Assembly: GCF_002250115.1 (NCBI RefSeq)
Contig: NZ_CP019985.1
Coordinates: 2,356,001 to 2,420,000, forward strand
Reading direction: 5' to 3'
DNA from: Shouchella clausii
GTDB taxonomy: Bacteria > Bacillota > Bacilli > Bacillales > Bacillaceae_D
Length of the DNA stretch: 64,000 nucleotides
Shown: one piece after another, positions 24,345-32,352 of the stretch
Numbering within the stretch: position 1 is the stretch's first letter
Layout of the letters: every line of letters begins with the position of its first letter
The notes under the pieces: generated by a model
Database searches by the model: none
What the model was told of the DNA's origin: nothing
What the model saw: only the letters and a program-made list of their open reading frames with translations
Made by a program: the position numbers and the translations under genes

Positions 24345-25082
24345 ATGGAATCATTAAGCGCAAAACAGCAGATTATCATTGAACGTTTAAAAAATGGTCT
24401 TATCGTGTCTTGCCAAGCAAAAAAAGAGGATCCAATCTATTTGCCAGGTATCATTACGAAAATGGCTGAATCGGCAATATGGGGAGGGGCGGCCGGACTG
24501 CGAATAAATACGCCTGAACATATTAAAGAAGTGCGTAAAATAACGGATCTGCCGATTATTGGGTTATGGAAGCAGCATACGAAGGGTAATCCTGTCTTTA
24601 TTACACCTACTATCGAAGCAGTAGAAGAGGTCATAGAGGCAGGAGCAGATATTGTGGCAATAGACGCCACTGATCGGGCCAATGCACAAGGAGAAAAAGC
24701 GTATCTTCTTATTGATAAAATTAAACAGAAGTACCCCAATACGATCATTTTAGCTGATATTCGCAATGAAAAAGAAGCTGTTTTGGCATTAGAGCAAGGC
24801 GCCCATATGGTAGCGCCGACTTTATATCGATTTAACGATCATCCAAAATCAATTGACAGTCCAGATTTCGAGATGTTGGCTAAAATCGTTCGCGTAACAC
24901 AAGGGAATGGCGTCGTATTAATGGAAGGCAAAATTAATACCCCTGAAGAGGCAATCGAAAGTCTTTATTTAGGTGCGTATGCGGTAGTAGTTGGAAGTGC
25001 CATAACTCGCCCCCATCTAACGACATTAAGATTTACCAACAAAATAAACAAATATGAACATAAGATGCCACTCTATTATTAA
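24345..25082 (+). CDS. NanE-like (N-acylmannosamine-6-phosphate 2-epimerase family) enzyme
   Basis: 245 residues, TIM barrel. GLIVSCQAKKEDPIY, WGGAAGLRINTPEHIKEVRK, LPIIGLWK (Lys equivalent to the catalytic one), AGADIVAIDATDRANAQGEK, then VVLMEGKINTPEEAIESLYL (catalytic Glu) and AYAVVVGSAITRP match the NanE family along the length. The phosphate-side loop differs: GAHMVAPTLYRF replaces the usual DIVGTTLSGYT. NanE interconverts ManNAc-6-P and GlcNAc-6-P. Here it may epimerise a different amino-sugar phosphate, perhaps still sulfated or free-amino. AAAGGGGAG precedes the start. It is part of the sulfatase locus. Confidence 0.78.
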   Translation: MESLSAKQQIIIERLKNGLIVSCQAKKEDPIYLPGIITKMAESAIWGGAAGLRINTPEHIKEVRKITDLPIIGLWKQHTKGNPVFITPTIEAVEEVIEAGADIVAIDATDRANAQGEKAYLLIDKIKQKYPNTIILADIRNEKEAVLALEQGAHMVAPTLYRFNDHPKSIDSPDFEMLAKIVRVTQGNGVVLMEGKINTPEEAIESLYLGAYAVVVGSAITRPHLTTLRFTNKINKYEHKMPLYY

Positions 25083-25117
25083 ATAAGTAAATATCCTTCA
25101 ATGAAGAGGTGAGAGAA

Positions 25118-26059
25118 GTGGACCATAACAAAAGCTGTTGCTCCGTATCTAGGTCAACGATTAGGAACAATGCTAATATAGAAAAGGACGGGACCAATAG
25201 AACGTTAAGTACGAAGCAAAAACATCGTGATGACATGGTTTACCTTGAAGGCGGCAACTTCTTAATGGGAACCGAAGATCCAGATGCTAATCCATTTGAT
25301 CAGGAAGGACCCGTTCGGGATGTTACGGTTCGCCCGTTTTACGTTGATAAATTTGCTGTCACAAATCGGCAATTTCAAGAATTTATTAGCGATACGAACT
25401 ATCAGACAGATGCCGATACATTTGGCTGGTCTTTTGTTTTCCATCTCTTGCTGTCTGACAAAACAGCTGAGAAAGTGAAACAGGTACCTGTCCAAACCCC
25501 ATGGTGGCGTGTGGTGGAGGGAGCAACTTGGAATCACCCTGAAGGTCCTGATTCTTCTATTGAAGATCGAATGGATCATCCAGTTGTCCATGTTTCGTGG
25601 AATGATGCGAAAGCTTATTGTGAATGGGCTGGGAAAAGGCTCCTTTTGGAAGAGGAATGGGAATATGCTGCGAGAGGGGGGCTTGTTCAGCAAAGGTATC
25701 CATGGGGAAATACGCTCCATCCTAATGGAGAACACCGTTGCAATATTTGGCAAGGAGAGTTTCCGACTAAAAATACAAAAGAAGACGGCTATCTAGGGAC
25801 AGCCCCTGTACATTCTTTTCCCGCAAACGGTTATGGTTTATATAATATGTCAGGGAATGTGTGGGAATGGTGTGAAAACTGGTTTGATAAAAACAAGGTA
25901 AGTGGAAAGCCTACAAATAGGCCAAAAGCGATGCGAGGCGGGTCCTATTTATGTCATGATTCATACTGTAACAGGTATAGGGTCGCTGCTCGAAGTTGTA
26001 ATACGCCAGACAGTTCATCAGGCAATGTCGGGTTTCGTTGCGCAGTAAGTGCAGAATAG
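25118..26059 (+). CDS. Formylglycine-generating enzyme (SUMF1/FGE family), aerobic type
   Basis: 313 residues from GTG 25118, five bases after GAAGAGGTGA. Body: DMVYLEGGNFLMGTEDPDAN, RPFYVDKFAVTNRQFQEFI, HPVVHVSWNDAKAYCEWAGK, RLLLEEEWEYAARGG. The C-terminal active site GGSYLCHDSYCNRYRVAARS keeps both copper-binding cysteines in the same spacing as human FGE (GGSYMCHRSYCYRYR), so this is a true oxygen- and Cu-dependent enzyme, not a general SUMF1-like protein. It converts the sulfatase CxPSR cysteine to formylglycine in the cytosol. The N-terminus contains KSCCSVSRS, a C-x-x-S-R sequence resembling its own substrate motif. It is in the same locus as its client at 22392. Confidence 0.93.
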   Translation: MDHNKSCCSVSRSTIRNNANIEKDGTNRTLSTKQKHRDDMVYLEGGNFLMGTEDPDANPFDQEGPVRDVTVRPFYVDKFAVTNRQFQEFISDTNYQTDADTFGWSFVFHLLLSDKTAEKVKQVPVQTPWWRVVEGATWNHPEGPDSSIEDRMDHPVVHVSWNDAKAYCEWAGKRLLLEEEWEYAARGGLVQQRYPWGNTLHPNGEHRCNIWQGEFPTKNTKEDGYLGTAPVHSFPANGYGLYNMSGNVWEWCENWFDKNKVSGKPTNRPKAMRGGSYLCHDSYCNRYRVAARSCNTPDSSSGNVGFRCAVSAE

Positions 26060-26163
26060 AAAGTAGAAACCTAGCCAAAGGTAGTGTCTATTAATTGATG
26101 TAATTCTCTCGTTCTTAGAAACATCGTTGGGTTTAGTAAGGTTCATTTCAGGTAAGGGTGTGA

Positions 26164-27054
26164 ATGATCGTCTTGAATATAGAGAGTTTACGAATGTTTT
26201 GTAAAGTTGCAGACGGAGGGAGCATCAGTCAGGCTGCGCGCTTAAGTTTTGTAACCCAGCCAGCGGTAACAAAACAAATTCGCCAACTAGAGAACAGTTA
26301 TGGGACGGCTTTATTTGATCGAACTGAAGGAAAAATGTTGCTATCAGAAGCAGGAGAACAATTATATCCCTATGCAAAGGAAATAGTGGAAAGTTATGAT
26401 AACTCGGTACAAGCTCTTCAAGAAGTGATAGGGATTCGAGATCCTAAACTAAACGTTGGAGCAAGCTTAACTATAGGTGAATATTTGCTTCCTGGCCTAT
26501 TGGGAAACTTTCAACAAAAACATGCCGATATTAAATTCAGTTTATTAATTGGAAATACACCATATATATTATCGAAACTTGAAGCAAATGAAATTGATAT
26601 TGCGCTCATAGAGGGACGCGTCAATCAGTCTGAATATAGCCTGAAAAAATTTGCAGTTGATGAGCTGATTCTCGTTACATCTTACAACCATCGTTGGAAG
26701 GAAAGAGAATCAATTGACATTCACGAACTTACAGAAGAAAAAATGCTTTGGAGAGAAAAGGATTCAGGAACAAGATTGATTGTTGAGAGCGCATTAACTG
26801 ACTACGGTATTTTGGAACAAATCGAAAATGTGATGGAGCTTGGCAGTATGCAGTCGATAAAAAGTGCCGTGGAAGCAGGGCTTGGAATAAGCATTCTGCC
26901 TAGAATAACCGTTAGCAAGGAACTGCAGTTCAAGATTTTAAGAGAAGTGCCGATTAAAGGATTTACTCTGATGAGGGACTTATGGCTCGTGCAAAAGAAA
27001 CAGCGTTTTAAAAAGAGCGCACACATTCATTTCTATGATTTCTTGCTTCAATAA
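26164..27054 (+). CDS. LysR-family transcriptional regulator
   Basis: 296 residues. Winged helix: NIESLRMFCKVADGGSISQA, ARLSFVTQPAVTKQIRQLEN, then SYGTALFDRTEGKMLLSEAG. Ligand domain: LNVGASLTIGEYLLPGLLGN, IGNTPYILSKLEANEIDIALIEG and SAVEAGLGISILPRITVS. The GASxTIGEYLLP form is typical of the CysL/CbbR-like branch, several of whose members handle sulfur metabolism (known for CysL of B. subtilis). It follows the formylglycine enzyme by 104 bases on the same strand, shares the low G+C and may regulate sulfite/sulfate handling or TauE export; this is inference. A terminator follows. Confidence 0.85.
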   Translation: MIVLNIESLRMFCKVADGGSISQAARLSFVTQPAVTKQIRQLENSYGTALFDRTEGKMLLSEAGEQLYPYAKEIVESYDNSVQALQEVIGIRDPKLNVGASLTIGEYLLPGLLGNFQQKHADIKFSLLIGNTPYILSKLEANEIDIALIEGRVNQSEYSLKKFAVDELILVTSYNHRWKERESIDIHELTEEKMLWREKDSGTRLIVESALTDYGILEQIENVMELGSMQSIKSAVEAGLGISILPRITVSKELQFKILREVPIKGFTLMRDLWLVQKKQRFKKSAHIHFYDFLLQ

Positions 27055-27153
27055 AGACGAATGAAAACAGCGGTACACTAAATGGGACTGTTGTCATTAA
27101 GAGGGCAACTCTATAGAGCCACCCTGTCACTTAATGCAATTCTGCCAAAAAGC

Positions 27154-27178
27154 GAGGGACATGTTGTTCCTCTTTTTT
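27154..27178 (+). terminator. Terminator after the LysR gene
   Basis: GAGGGAC (27154-27160) pairs with GTTCCTC (one G-T pair), followed by six T residues. It closes the sulfatase locus. Confidence 0.7.
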
Positions 27179-27290
27179 GCTTATATTTTTTTGTTAACAG
27201 GACGCATTGGTCCGATGATGTCGACGACAGAGGTCCGTTGATGGCTTAAGAATACAAGCGGTTGTCGCCGACACAGCAGTACACAGGGTA

Positions 27291-28145
27291 CTAGCCATCG
27301 ATAACGCTGTTCGCGATCGCTTCTGCCACTGTTTGTCGATAATTGGCGTCTCCAAGTTGGCTCGCGTCGTCGGCATTCGACACAAATCCTGTCTCTACAA
27401 GAATCGCCGGCATAGCCGTATGGTAAATGACATAAAAGGCTTCCTCAAAAATGCCTCGGTCGGTTCGATCTGTGTTTTCAACTAATTGATTTTGGACATT
27501 AGCGGCCATATGCTTGCCTGCTGCACTTCCCGGGAAATAATAAGTTTCGACACCATTTGCAGCTGGGTCAGAGAACCCATTTGCATGTATGCTAATAAAC
27601 TGGTCAGCCCCCCAATCGTTTGCCATTGCTGTTCTCTCTTCTAAGCTGACAAATACATCTTCGTCTCGTGTCATCAATACGGTAAAACCAGCATTTTCTA
27701 AAATGTCACGCGTTCGTTTGCCGATATCTAATACAATTTCTTTTTCCATTAAACCGTTCGCTACAGCTCCGCTATCTTTCCCCCCGTGCCCAGGGTCCAA
27801 CACAATCCGTTCATTGTTTGGCGGGACACTGTCATGTTTGGCGCTGCTCCGGTCGACAGGTTCTCCATCATGATTTGTAATATAATGAAGGCTGATATAG
27901 CCACTGCCGTCGACTAGTTCGCCCCAGCCATCGCCGTTGTCGGTATACTCTACTTGTTCGCCCGGTGTCAGCCATCCGACAACTTCGTGGCTCGTGCTCG
28001 GTCCGCTACGGACATTTAAAGAAGTTTGTGTATCAACTTCCCCTGTTTTCGCTGCTATTGCATGCACATCTTCAGAAATCACAACTGAAGAAAGCGCGAA
28101 TACGATAAAAAAGAAAAGACAAAGTGTCATTTGATTGCATTTCAT
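27291..28145 (-). CDS. Secreted N-acetylmuramoyl-L-alanine amidase with SH3b domain
   Basis: 284 residues. Signal peptide of about 30 residues (LCLFFFIVFALSSVVIS). Then a bacterial SH3 domain for wall binding: TSLNVRSGPSTSHEVVGWLT, GWGELVDGSGYISLHYI. Then an Amidase_3 zinc domain: IVLDPGHGGKDSGAVANGLM, with the second zinc ligand Glu in EKEIVLDIG, the third His in QFISIHANGFSD and the catalytic Glu in AILVETGFVSN. It cleaves the bond between N-acetylmuramic acid and L-Ala in peptidoglycan outside the cell. It is a single gene, with a ribosome site AGGAGG before ATG 28145. Confidence 0.92.
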   Translation of the reverse strand: MKCNQMTLCLFFFIVFALSSVVISEDVHAIAAKTGEVDTQTSLNVRSGPSTSHEVVGWLTPGEQVEYTDNGDGWGELVDGSGYISLHYITNHDGEPVDRSSAKHDSVPPNNERIVLDPGHGGKDSGAVANGLMEKEIVLDIGKRTRDILENAGFTVLMTRDEDVFVSLEERTAMANDWGADQFISIHANGFSDPAANGVETYYFPGSAAGKHMAANVQNQLVENTDRTDRGIFEEAFYVIYHTAMPAILVETGFVSNADDASQLGDANYRQTVAEAIANSVIDG

Positions 28146-28319
28146 AAAAAATACCTCCTGTCTAAGTCAACCTGCCTTAGCAGTCTAGCCATCTAGCAGA
28201 AAAAATAAACAGATTCATAGAAAGAAAGCACAGGAAGCTGGCTAAAAAATACGCTTTTTATGGGTAAAACAGCGCGTTTCGGGCAGAATGGAAAAATAAA
28301 GGAAAGGGAAGAGTGGCCC

Positions 28320-28715
28320 ATGGAACCATCATTGCGAATGATTACATTGCCTGTCTGCAACTTAAAACGGGCGCTAAGTTTTTATGAAAAGGCAATGCCG
28401 TTTCAACCAGTAAAAAAGACAATCCAGCCAGATGCTACGCATGTTGCGCTCAAAGTAAAAGATGGCCTAGGCCTTATCCTCATGCTTAGATCGGAAGTTT
28501 CCCGAATTTACGGCATAACCGAAAAAGCGAACAATGGCACAATTTTAACGTTGGCCTGTGAGTCAGATGAAGAAGTCGATGCGGCCTTTGCCAATGTCAC
28601 AGCAACCTCTGCACACTTAATTCATCCGATTCAACGTGATGAATGGTCTTACTCATTTGTTTTTTCAGATCCAGACGGAAACTTATGGGAAGTGATTCAT
28701 ATAGAGCAGCTTTAG
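28320..28715 (+). CDS. VOC-family (glyoxalase/bleomycin-resistance-like) protein
   Basis: 131 residues from ATG 28320; the preceding in-frame codons lack a ribosome site. Two beta-alpha-beta-beta-beta modules: RMITLPVCNLKRALSFYEKA near the start and SFVFSDPDGNLWEVIHIEQL at the end, the usual vicinal-oxygen-chelate signature with metal-ligand Glu in WEV. A substrate cannot be assigned; members range from glyoxalase to antibiotic-binding proteins. Monocistronic with a strong terminator. Confidence 0.85.
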   Translation: MEPSLRMITLPVCNLKRALSFYEKAMPFQPVKKTIQPDATHVALKVKDGLGLILMLRSEVSRIYGITEKANNGTILTLACESDEEVDAAFANVTATSAHLIHPIQRDEWSYSFVFSDPDGNLWEVIHIEQL

Positions 28716-28739
28716 CCCGCTGAGCAAGCGGGCTTTTTT
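28714..28739 (+). terminator. Terminator of the VOC gene
   Basis: AGCCCGCT and AGCGGGCT form a perfect eight-bp stem with a five-base loop and six T residues. Confidence 0.9.
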
Positions 28740-28823
28740 GTGGAGTGAAGATAGCAAAAAGCGTGGCCGAGATTCTAACAATTTGATCTTAAAAATGTAG
28801 TAAGGTTTGACCTATTACATAAC

Positions 28824-28864
28824 AAAAAAGAACGGACCCGTGAATGAACGCCGAGTACCGTTCT
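28824..28864 (-). terminator. Terminator of the PlsY / fusion / LtaS-like operon (minus strand)
   Basis: On the minus strand AGAACGG and CCGTTCT form the stem base, and the 3' arm continues into TTTTTT (28824-28829 on the plus strand read as A). Confidence 0.75.
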
Positions 28865-28906
28865 CTTATTCGTTTACTGAGCTTATATCTCAGCTCATCT
28901 CAATGA

Positions 28907-30745
28907 TTAGTCAAGAAAGCGTAGTAGATCGCCAAGTAAAATCTCATCAGAGAGCGCCAACTGCTCTCTGACAATTTCTTGATCTTTGGCACAGTATGTT
29001 TCCTCTACAGGCTGTTCGGTTTTACGGTCATAACAAGTGTGGTCTGCATACAAATACTCCTCAGACACAAATCGGCCATCGCGAAAGATAATCGGCACGT
29101 CGCTAGGGCGGGTGAACAAGTCGTAGCTAAACGTTAAGTTTTCATTGGCAGAAAGGCCTAAGAGTTGAAGCAGTGTCGCATGAATATCGATTTGTCCACC
29201 TTCCGTTTCAATCGTTTGTCCAGTTTGCCTAGGAATATGGATAATGAGTGGTACTTTTTGCAAGTCCAAATGAGTTAGTGTGTTTTCTTCTTGGTCAAGC
29301 AATGTGTGAACGCCGCTTTCATATTGGCGGGAAATCCCGTAATGGTCGCCGTATAACAAGAAGATGGTATCTTCATAATGGCCTTCTTTTTTGAGATCGG
29401 CAAAAAACTGCTCAATCGCTTCATCTTGATAGCGAATGGTCGTCACATAGCGATTGACTACATCGACTTCTGTATCAGCTGGATCAATTGACTGGTCCTC
29501 TTGTTCAAGCAAGAACGGGAAATGGTTCGTCAAAGGGATAAATTTAGCCATATATGGCGATTTCAACGTGTTAAGATGGTCAATCGACTGGGCAAAAAAG
29601 GGTTTGTCTTTCAGCCCATAGTTGACACTCAACTCATCTGTTACCTCATAATCGTCTTTTGAGAAAAACTCGTCATATCCTAGCGTTTCATACATCGCTT
29701 CACGGTTCCAAAAAGTCGCGTCATTGGCGTGGAAAGCGGCCGATGTATACCCTTGTTCTTTCAAGATCTGAGGAAGGGAGCGAAATGTATTTTCATAACG
29801 GCGCACAAAGGCCGAGCCACTGGAAAGCGGGTAAAAGCCGGTATCGAGCATAAACTCCATATCCGATGACTTGCCTTGTGCGGTTTGGTCATAAATGTTT
29901 GGAAAATAAAAGCTCTCTTCGATCAATTGGTTTAAGAACGGCGTCAATTCTTCGCCATTTACCGTTTGCCCGATTACGAAATTTTGCGTGGACTCAAGGC
30001 TAATCATCACGATATTTTTTCCCTTTGCGAGTCCAAAAACATCCACGTCAGGAGAAGGTTTTTCCTGCATTTCCGCTTTTATGTCAGAAGCGGTTGCTTC
30101 GTTGGCCCACGATTCTTTCAGCGGCGCACTAATGCCTTGGGCGAGATTGACCAATTGATAATTATAGAGGCCAAGAGAAGCGACAAGTTCATCTCTAGCG
30201 TAGTCGGTCTTAAGCAAATACGGGTTTTGAATATGGCTGACGCCTAGTGCCACCACAAGCGCCACCAAACCTGACCAGGCAAATCCTTTTCCGTTTGGGC
30301 GCTCGATCGGCTGTCGTTCTATTTTTGCGCTAATCGTGAACCAAGCAACGACAAATAAGTCGATGAGCAATAACAAATCATAAGGTGAAACGAGCTCGGC
30401 TGTGCTGGATCCGAGTCCGCCAACATTGCTGAATTGCAGGAAAACGGACACAGTCAGAAAATCAATGTAAAACCGGTAGTATAAAAGCGTCCCAAACAAC
30501 AACGCTGTGCATAAGAGATAAACAAGCAAAAACGCGAGCGGGCGAACATGCTTGCTAAAGTAAAAACTAAAGCCAAGCAAGAGCATAAGTGAACCGAGAG
30601 GGCCGATAAGCAACAAAAAGATGTCGACGCCATTTTGGATAGGCAACGAAAAAGCCGTTGCCGACACAATCACGGTTTTCAACCAAAGTGCAACAACACC
30701 TAAAGGAATAAGATGTTTTGCTAAAAAATGTTTAAGTTCATTCAT
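28907..30745 (-). CDS. LtaS-like (lipoteichoic acid synthase family) transferase with Ser at the nucleophile position
   Basis: 612 residues: five N-terminal membrane helices, then an extracellular sulfatase-fold domain. VMISLESTQNFVIG holds the first metal Glu; QTAQGKSSDMEFMLDTGFYP corresponds to the LtaS nucleophile loop GQGKTSDSE, with Ser replacing the catalytic Thr. FLLYGDHYGISRQY supplies the final Asp-His pair. LtaS enzymes transfer glycerol phosphate from phosphatidylglycerol to a lipid or growing teichoic acid outside the cell. Its start overlaps the fusion gene's end by eight bases. Context with a PlsY paralogue and an acyltransferase-aminotransferase suggests an unusual lipid head group (inference). 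Confidence 0.82.
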   Translation of the reverse strand: MNELKHFLAKHLIPLGVVALWLKTVIVSATAFSLPIQNGVDIFLLLIGPLGSLMLLLGFSFYFSKHVRPLAFLLVYLLCTALLFGTLLYYRFYIDFLTVSVFLQFSNVGGLGSSTAELVSPYDLLLLIDLFVVAWFTISAKIERQPIERPNGKGFAWSGLVALVVALGVSHIQNPYLLKTDYARDELVASLGLYNYQLVNLAQGISAPLKESWANEATASDIKAEMQEKPSPDVDVFGLAKGKNIVMISLESTQNFVIGQTVNGEELTPFLNQLIEESFYFPNIYDQTAQGKSSDMEFMLDTGFYPLSSGSAFVRRYENTFRSLPQILKEQGYTSAAFHANDATFWNREAMYETLGYDEFFSKDDYEVTDELSVNYGLKDKPFFAQSIDHLNTLKSPYMAKFIPLTNHFPFLLEQEDQSIDPADTEVDVVNRYVTTIRYQDEAIEQFFADLKKEGHYEDTIFLLYGDHYGISRQYESGVHTLLDQEENTLTHLDLQKVPLIIHIPRQTGQTIETEGGQIDIHATLLQLLGLSANENLTFSYDLFTRPSDVPIIFRDGRFVSEEYLYADHTCYDRKTEQPVEETYCAKDQEIVREQLALSDEILLGDLLRFLD

Positions 30746-32351
30746 AACTGCGGACCGCCTGTTCTTGTTTCATTTTTGCATAAATAGTAGTAATGGTTTG
30801 AACTGCTTTTTTGGCAAGGCGAGCGTCGATGTGGCCCATTAATGCTAGCTGGAACCAATTGCGTTCAAGTAAATAGGTGCTTTCATAACTGACATGAATG
30901 CCGTGTTGTTTGAGACGGTCGCCAAATGCTCTTGCAGACAAGTGGCCAGAAAGATCAACTGTAATAATAGCAGGAGAAAAAGACTCGCCGCGCACTACTG
31001 TAAAGCCATTCGCTTCTAGTATAGCCAATATGGACTCGCATAAAGAAGCATATGGCGGAGCTGGATGGTTTAGTGCTTCATTTAGTGCATGCAAGCCATT
31101 CGAACAATGGGTAAACGGTATACTTTCTGCTTGTTCATATGTGCCAATGTCAAGGTAGGCAGGCAACGAATCATTTGCGAAAGCTGGTTCGTCATGGAAG
31201 ACGAGGGCAAGTCCGGGATAAGCTGCCAATCCTTTGCCGCTGACTGAACTAGCAAGCCAGACGCCAGATAAGTCAACTGGAACAGAGCCGATGCTGCTGC
31301 ATGCGTCAAGGCATAAACGAACGCCATGTTTGCAGCAAATCTCTTTAAGGCGGTCAAGAGCATAAAGGCGCCCCGTCGACGTTTCACAATGGACAGTCCA
31401 AAGCCAGCCAATCTCAGAATCGGCCTCTAGCCATTTCTCAATGTTTTCGTAAGGTACCGGGCCAGTTTGGGAATGGGCCAATTGGTCAAATGATAACCCC
31501 CACCGCTCTGCTTGTTTGACTAACCGCTCGCCAAATTCACCGCTTGTGAGAATGACACCTTTTTGATGTAGCGTCGACAGTTGAGCTGCTACCATCTCAT
31601 TGGCAAGTGTCCCTGTCCCAACTGCAAGTTCGACATAACGACCATTTGTTAACTGGAGCAGCTTTTCTTTCGTTTGTGCCATCACGTGATGGAATTCTTC
31701 GGCCCGGTGGGATACAGGAGCCTTTGCCCAAGCCTCTTGCACGGCTTTCAATTGTGTGACGGGCCCAGGCAAGAACAACTGCTGGACAGGCGCTTGCTGC
31801 CGTTCCATTAACTTTTGAAACGCTTTGGTTGAAGCTTTGAAATTTTCTTCTGTTAAATACATCGGTTGGTAACGGGCTTCCTCAGACCCGACAAGGGGCC
31901 CAAACGGCACAAAGCCAATTCGCTTATAAAGCTTTAATTGCCGTGTTGTTCCTGATATAAGGGCCATCGTATACCCTTGTTTTAGACAATAAGAAACGAG
32001 TTGCTCGCAGAGGCGGTAAAAAACAACCCCTTTGCGGTATGCTTGTTTAATGGAAAGCAGCCTAATTTCGCATAGCTTTTCATCGCTGTTTATGTAAGAG
32101 TCAAGGTTTTCTAATTTACTGTCTAACGAAAATGGGCGCGTGTCCCGAACGGATATCATGCCGATAATTTCTTGATCGCGCTTGGCAATTATATAAATGT
32201 TTTCGTCATTAAAGCGGTCAATGAGCCTCTTATCTGTATTTGGGCGATGCTGCGGGATCTCTTCGACAAAAGTGTCGTAATTTAACTTATGAATTTGATT
32301 GAATTCTTCATCTGAATCAGCAATCTTGTATGTAATCGCAGATGTGTCCAT
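30738..32351 (-). CDS. GNAT acyltransferase - class V aminotransferase fusion
   Basis: 537 residues in two parts. Residues about 1-165 form a GNAT-like domain: IYIIAKRDQEIIGMISVRDT, CEIRLLSIKQAYRKGVVFYR, KLYKRIGFVPFGPLVG; it is most like FeeM/AHL-synthase-type N-acyltransferases. Residues about 190-537 form a fold-type I, class V PLP enzyme: VELAVGTGTLANEMVAAQLS, TVHCETSTGRLYALDRLKEI, LCLDACSSIGSVPVDLSGVW (Asp to PLP nitrogen) and SSVSGKGLAAYPGLALVF (PLP Lys). It resembles 2-aminoethylphosphonate or serine-glyoxylate transaminases. ATG 32351 follows AGAAAGGGG, which lies in the last codons of the PlsY-like gene one base upstream. The substrate is unknown. Confidence 0.8.
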   Translation of the reverse strand: MDTSAITYKIADSDEEFNQIHKLNYDTFVEEIPQHRPNTDKRLIDRFNDENIYIIAKRDQEIIGMISVRDTRPFSLDSKLENLDSYINSDEKLCEIRLLSIKQAYRKGVVFYRLCEQLVSYCLKQGYTMALISGTTRQLKLYKRIGFVPFGPLVGSEEARYQPMYLTEENFKASTKAFQKLMERQQAPVQQLFLPGPVTQLKAVQEAWAKAPVSHRAEEFHHVMAQTKEKLLQLTNGRYVELAVGTGTLANEMVAAQLSTLHQKGVILTSGEFGERLVKQAERWGLSFDQLAHSQTGPVPYENIEKWLEADSEIGWLWTVHCETSTGRLYALDRLKEICCKHGVRLCLDACSSIGSVPVDLSGVWLASSVSGKGLAAYPGLALVFHDEPAFANDSLPAYLDIGTYEQAESIPFTHCSNGLHALNEALNHPAPPYASLCESILAILEANGFTVVRGESFSPAIITVDLSGHLSARAFGDRLKQHGIHVSYESTYLLERNWFQLALMGHIDARLAKKAVQTITTIYAKMKQEQAVRSYE

Positions 32352-32352
32352 A

